A stretch of DNA of 64,000 nucleotides from assembly GCA_000827495.1 (NCBI GenBank), contig KN817533.1, positions 186,001 through 250,000 on the forward strand. Reading direction: 5' to 3'. Positions within the stretch are counted from its first letter, which is position 1; each line of letters begins with the position of its first letter. Shown piece after piece: positions 60,114 to 64,000 of the stretch. Both the position numbers and the translations under genes were made by a program. The notes beneath the pieces are model-generated. The model made no database searches. It saw only the letters and a program-made list of their open reading frames with translations, and was not told the DNA's origin. This stretch comes from Hypholoma sublateritium FD-334 SS-4 (lineage: Eukaryota; Basidiomycota; Agaricomycetes; Agaricales; Strophariaceae).

Positions 60114-61009
60114 TAATTGCTCAATAAGTAATACAACGCAACGTCATAGCTAAGTTAGTCACGTCGAGATAAAATTCATATTATCCAGAGTCAGTCATAA
60201 GAAGTCAAGTCTCCTTCGTCGGTCCATTGCAAATAATGTCCATTGCAGAGAAGTACTACTCGGCTCGATGGACTGGGAACCACTGAATTTAGCATTCAGT
60301 TAAGTACGGCTGAATCCCAGATTCGTCGGGTCTCACCCAGCACCCAGGAAAATTGATATCACTCATATACTTATAATTATGACACGCTTTTGTTTGTCGG
60401 TGATATTTCCCTCCTTTTGAGCTCGAGGGCCCAAGCTTCCTCATTCTGTATTTCTCACTTACTGAAAGTATATTATGACAGCCAAATGACGACTTGCTAT
60501 GCTTGGATTTATCCAATCTTTGCCGCAGCGAAGCGAGGCAGATCTTGTCCTATTTGATAGAATGCACTTTCACTCGTAGTACTTGGCCGGTGGACCAGTG
60601 CAAGAGCAGCGCGGAACAGTATTCCAATGATGCAATGTCTATGTGATACAACAGCTTACAACTAAATTTGTCTGTACAATACGGATGAGGATGCTTGATC
60701 ACAAGGGAAAGAAAGATACAATAATGGCACGGAACCATATCAATGAAGGAATGATAATCGTATAGTAACAACAAGTGATTTAGTAGGCCGAAATGAAGAC
60801 ATACCAACGCTCGGAGGTAATAATGATAAAGAGATTGTAATTGGTCTGAACGATAGTCGACCATGGGCTCCAAAAACAAAAGAAAGGGTCGAAGAATTAT
60901 AAATTACAAACGTGAAACAGAATGAAAGCGTCCAAGGGTGATACAAAGAAACTACGAGGGGAAGACGTACATTTACAGTTCTTTACAGGTTGAAGGGATG
61001 ATCGTACAG
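60114..61009. other. Intergenic region, 0.9 kb
   Basis: 3' flank of the TEA factor gene and right flank of the element. A 109-codon minus frame at 60550-60879 is hydrophobic but shows no recognisable family and is probably chance. Confidence 0.45.
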
Positions 61010-62483
61010 CTAGAAAGAAGGATAAGAATAAGAGGGGTGGTCCGATTCCGCGTTCGTCTCGAAGCGCGAGTCGACCAAATCAGGATATTGAACGAACGAG
61101 CTCTGAATAGTGTGATATCCATTGTCGCCCCATGTCGACAATGAGTGACCATTTTGGAAGCTAGAGGACATTTGGAGGGAGTCTGGCAAATAAGATGCGG
61201 TCGCAAGATTAGCGAGCGGAAGGTCGGGATACTCTGTTGGAACATAGTAGTATGGCGTACACGAGGCCAGCATGGGTTCTTCAGCCGCGTCTTTTTTCAT
61301 GTTGATCGCAATCGAGAATTTTCGACATCCTTCCTCCAAGCTGGCACCGCTTTCCAGTTCAAGAATGTCCAGAATTACGGTATAACGTTCGATGCCTCCG
61401 ACATTATGTAAGTTTAAGGTAACGGCGACAGGATGATCTACTCACTGGCTCGATGAACCAATTGTTCCCAATACGATGGCAGGAGTGGAGTCGCATATGT
61501 CGCGCCCATAGAAGGCTCTGCAGGAACCGGAGCAAGTGTTGTGCTTTCGGAGTGGACGGCATTGGTGGCATCAAGATAAACGCTGAACACACACATATGG
61601 GTGAGAGCAGGAGAAAGATGAGGCGAAGAAAGCGAAAGCGTCGGGATGTCATCGAAGAGATGGGACGTCGGAATATTCGAGAGGCGTCGGGCGTTGTATA
61701 AAGAGTTACTGCCAGAATCCGCTCCTTCGGCTGGGTCGACGCTGAGGTAAAGGTTAATCCCCGTGTTCGTAATATCGGCGTCGAGGCCGATATATGAGAC
61801 AGGGCCATTGAACTCTGTGGGAACAAGCTGGGCAAAGAGGGAGACCTGCTCGCCGCACATCGAAGTTTCGGGTGATCCGGTGTCAGATGCGGTCACTGAG
61901 CTCGAGGGAGTGCTGACGATCGTAGAATTACTGATGTACTGTGAATCAGATGGGTTGAATTCGCCTTGGGAATATATCGAACGAGAATCCTCAGATCCGT
62001 GGATATCGTTTGTTACATCACGACTGGTGATCAGTCTAATTACTAAACGGACAAGGGTCAGCTAACGAGAAACACAGGTGAAGATAACACTGACTTTCAG
62101 AGTCCTTCGTGCTCTCAGTTATTTGCTGGAGACGACTACCAACCTGCTTCGCCGTTCTGGATTTCCCAGTGGTAGCTAGAATATGCCTAGATATCGAGAC
62201 GTTGCGTTTGGTGAACCGTCGAAGTGGTCGCCCACTTTTCGAGATCGGCCGGTATTTTCGTAGTCCTAGCAAAAGTTAGATAGCGAAATATGAAAATAGA
62301 GTGTTGCAAACCGTCCAGCAATGCAGCCTCAAGGTGAGGTGGCCATACCGCTTCCTTCTTCTCTCCCCCTTTCCGATTCGACAACTTGTACGACTTGCGC
62401 CCGGTGCGCTCAGAAGGTGACAGTAGGATGTTAGTGTTACTTTCTGTAAGAAAGGAGGAAGGCCCAATGTTTCGGGTCTGCAT
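61010..62483 (-). CDS. TEA/ATTS domain transcription factor
   Basis: Start at 62483 (MQTRNIGPSSFLTES). The TEA domain begins KEAVWPPHLEAALLDG; an intron (GTTTGC...TTGCTAG) joins it to LRKYRPISKSGRPLRRFTKR, then NVSISRHILATTGKSRTAKQ and VGSRLQQITES. This is the DNA-binding domain of TEAD, Tec1 and AbaA, recognising CATTCC/T-type sites. Downstream exons include SLFAQLVPTEFNGPVSYIGL and YWEQLVHRASE, then, after another intron, KFSIAINMKKDAAEE, and a Tyr/Ser-rich C-terminus ending SYSYPSF. Tec1/AbaA-type factors control filamentous growth or conidiation; the role in this fungus is inferred. A GTG 78 nt upstream is in frame but not a likely start. The region between 62100 and 61900 contains one intron whose edges are approximate. 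Confidence 0.88.
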
Positions 62484-63264
62484 TGCGACGGAAGTAGTGG
62501 AATGAGTGTATAAAGATGGATGTGGGGTGGAATTAGGCCGTATGGGACTCGTCACAAGCACGAGTTATTATAGGTTCGTAACTCGGTTTTGAGTTTTGAG
62601 ATCTGTTGAAAAGGTTCCGATCGAGTTTGTCCTTGATTATTTACCGGGATTTCCAGAATGGCTAAGAGCTGGATTACAAAGTCTGCATGCATGCATTTTG
62701 CCCGATATATGACGTAGGGGAAGACACAAGATGGTGGCACGATGTCGGTGAAGCACGGTGAGCGCTGTCGAAATCGTATAGAAAATTGTGCGACAATTGA
62801 ATTCAGACCTATCATGTAGCTTAACCAGCCCGCGCGGTATTTGTACGCGGCGAATTTGAGTCCACTATCTATCACACTGCAAAGTCGGCAAATGGTCACC
62901 CGACATATTTAATCTATCATAATCGTGAGAGTTTTCCTTAAAAGGTGCGTTCGCCTCCCGATTTGTGAAGCGATATGTTTTCCCAGTGTTTTCCGTCCCC
63001 GAATTTCATATTGATCGCAGGCTACACGATGTGATGGCCCTTTATCAAAGTTCAGAAATAACACCTTAAAGGTTATATATCTGACTCAGCAAATACCAAA
63101 ATGAATCTGTCGCGATAAAGATTGGATAAAGAACTCGCGAACACCGAAATCACAGTTTTCAAGGACGATGTAGGATTTCGACTTGTAGCCTGCGAGTTAC
63201 CTAATGTTTGACTAGCGCGCGCTACAAACAGCCTCGATCAATAAAGAAGAGACGATCGCAGAGT
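62484..63264. other. Upstream region of the TEA factor gene
   Basis: Promoter of the TEA gene and 3' flank of the next minus-strand gene. A 115-codon minus frame at 62552-62899 has no supported start or domain. Confidence 0.4.
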
Positions 63265-63569
63265 TTAGCGAATTTCCTTCCGTCTTGCAGGCTTCTTCCG
63301 CTCCTCGCTTGCCCCATTCAACGCTGTGCTTGCATGTTCCTGACGCGTAAATGTCTCGAGTACCGTAGTCTTAGGGTAGTTCTGGTGCTTGATTAGCTCC
63401 AGCTCTAAATAAGCGATATCGACGACGAGCGCTAATGGAGAGCAAGGGATCGTCACATCAGCGTCTCTATGACGCCGTGCCACCCGGATACTTACTTCGG
63501 TTTGAGCCGGTCGCAGTGGCTAGCCATGCGGTATAACAGTCGGTATAATGTTGCGTAAAATCAGTAAAA
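63265..63569 (-). CDS. Last exons of an unidentified gene
   Basis: Two exons join well: 63569-63496 (reads QHYTDCYTAWLATATGSNR) and 63431-63265 (LVVDIAYLELELIKHQNYPK ... PARRKEIR, stop). The 64-nt intron is GTAAGT...CCATTAG. A CTAAC branch-like site and a CTGCAG acceptor precede the first of them. Upstream exons were not resolved. I do not recognise the protein. Confidence 0.35.
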
Positions 63570-64000
63570 CTGCAGAGAAATATAAACAATGCATAGTTAG
63601 AATACGGAAAATATTAGATCCAAAGATACAGGCAGGGAACGTGGCGTTCTTAGGTGAATGTTGAGGCTACTCGGTTGAAAGAGCATATGATCATACAAGG
63701 GTCGAGAACAATGGCCAATGAGACTCGGCAATTTTAGATTGTTCGTTGGAATAGCACGGAGGAGTGTAAATAGAATTCGGAGGGCATTTTTAGCTCTGGC
63801 CGGCGCGTGCACACTTGTTTAACACATATCAGGGCTAGGGTGAAAGAAATTGTGATTGAGGGATATGCTAAAGAGCGTCGACTCCGATTTTGAGGAGTGA
63901 AAAGAAAGGAAGTATGGAATATTCCAGAGAAATAGAACAAAGGAGTGTGGAGATTCCGTGAGCCAGGACACAGGTACGGATGGCAAAAAAGAAATGACGA
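63570..64000. other. Right edge of the window
   Basis: May contain further exons of the gene at 63265-63569. Nothing could be supported. Confidence 0.35.

Noticed and set aside
62552..62899. 115-codon minus frame upstream of the TEA gene
   Set aside because: No recognised domain, mixed composition, and it lies where the TEA gene promoter is expected.

Overview
The window is a piece of a basidiomycete nuclear genome, most likely an Agaricomycete. Genes are split by many short introns of about 50-65 nt with GT...AG ends. Several families are typical of mushroom-forming fungi: F-box/LRR-like proteins, a DUF6533 seven-helix protein, single-span Ser/Thr-rich membrane proteins without obvious signal peptides, a fungal BTB protein, and CxC5/CxC6 cysteine-cluster proteins linked to KDZ transposons. 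Housekeeping orthologues confirm a fungus: COA6, PET191/COA5, RIX7, DPB11/Rad4, CK2 beta and MUB1/samB. Intron joins given here were made by eye from splice consensus and reading-frame continuity.

Layout. 0-3 kb: the C-terminal part of a proline-rich protein (+) and a serine-rich protein (-). 5.1-6.0 kb: two cytochrome c oxidase assembly factors, COA6 (-) and PET191/COA5 (+), start head to head from one 180-bp promoter. 6.4-7.5 kb: a Ure2-like glutathione S-transferase with an apparent internal lesion. 8.5-12.5 kb: a BTB protein (-) and a DAL5-type MFS transporter (-). 13.5-16.1 kb: the ribosome-biogenesis AAA ATPase RIX7 (+), convergent with a membrane-anchored type-B carboxylesterase (-, to 18.5 kb). 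19-20.6 kb: a class 3 lipase (-). 20.9-24.3 kb: two tandem paralogous single-span membrane proteins (+). 24.9-28.4 kb: a four-BRCT DPB11/Rad4/TopBP1 protein (-). 30-31.6 kb: DUF6533 protein (+). 32.1-33.4 kb: another single-span protein (-). 34.2-35.7 kb: wax-synthase-like acyltransferase (-). 36.2-37.4 kb: CK2 beta subunit (+). 37.8-40.7 kb: a large Ser/Thr-rich single-span protein (-).

41.25-46.08 kb is a complete DNA transposon. It has a perfect 8-bp target duplication, 29-bp imperfect terminal inverted repeats, and repeated TGCGGC/GCCGCA boxes at both ends. Two convergent genes lie inside: a CxC5/CxC6 protein whose C-terminus carries a KDZ-like D..D..E layout, and a zinc-cluster/coiled-coil companion. 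This is the most interesting object in the window. 47.9-51.7 kb holds MUB1/samB (MYND zinc finger, +). 54.3-57.6 kb holds two F-box genes converging on each other. 58.95-60.11 kb is a second, non-coding element with 105-bp inverted repeats at 91% identity, flanked by TA (Tc1/mariner-type MITE). 61.0-62.5 kb is a TEA/ATTS transcription factor (-). The right edge shows the last exons of an unidentified gene.

The gene set does not form a biosynthetic cluster. It is a mixed chromosomal segment with respiratory-chain assembly, ribosome biogenesis, replication checkpoint, kinase regulation, ubiquitin-linked F-box/MYND proteins and hydrolases, interrupted by two mobile elements. Single ambiguous bases (N) occur in the KDZ-type element, in the 5' half of MUB1 and inside the MITE.
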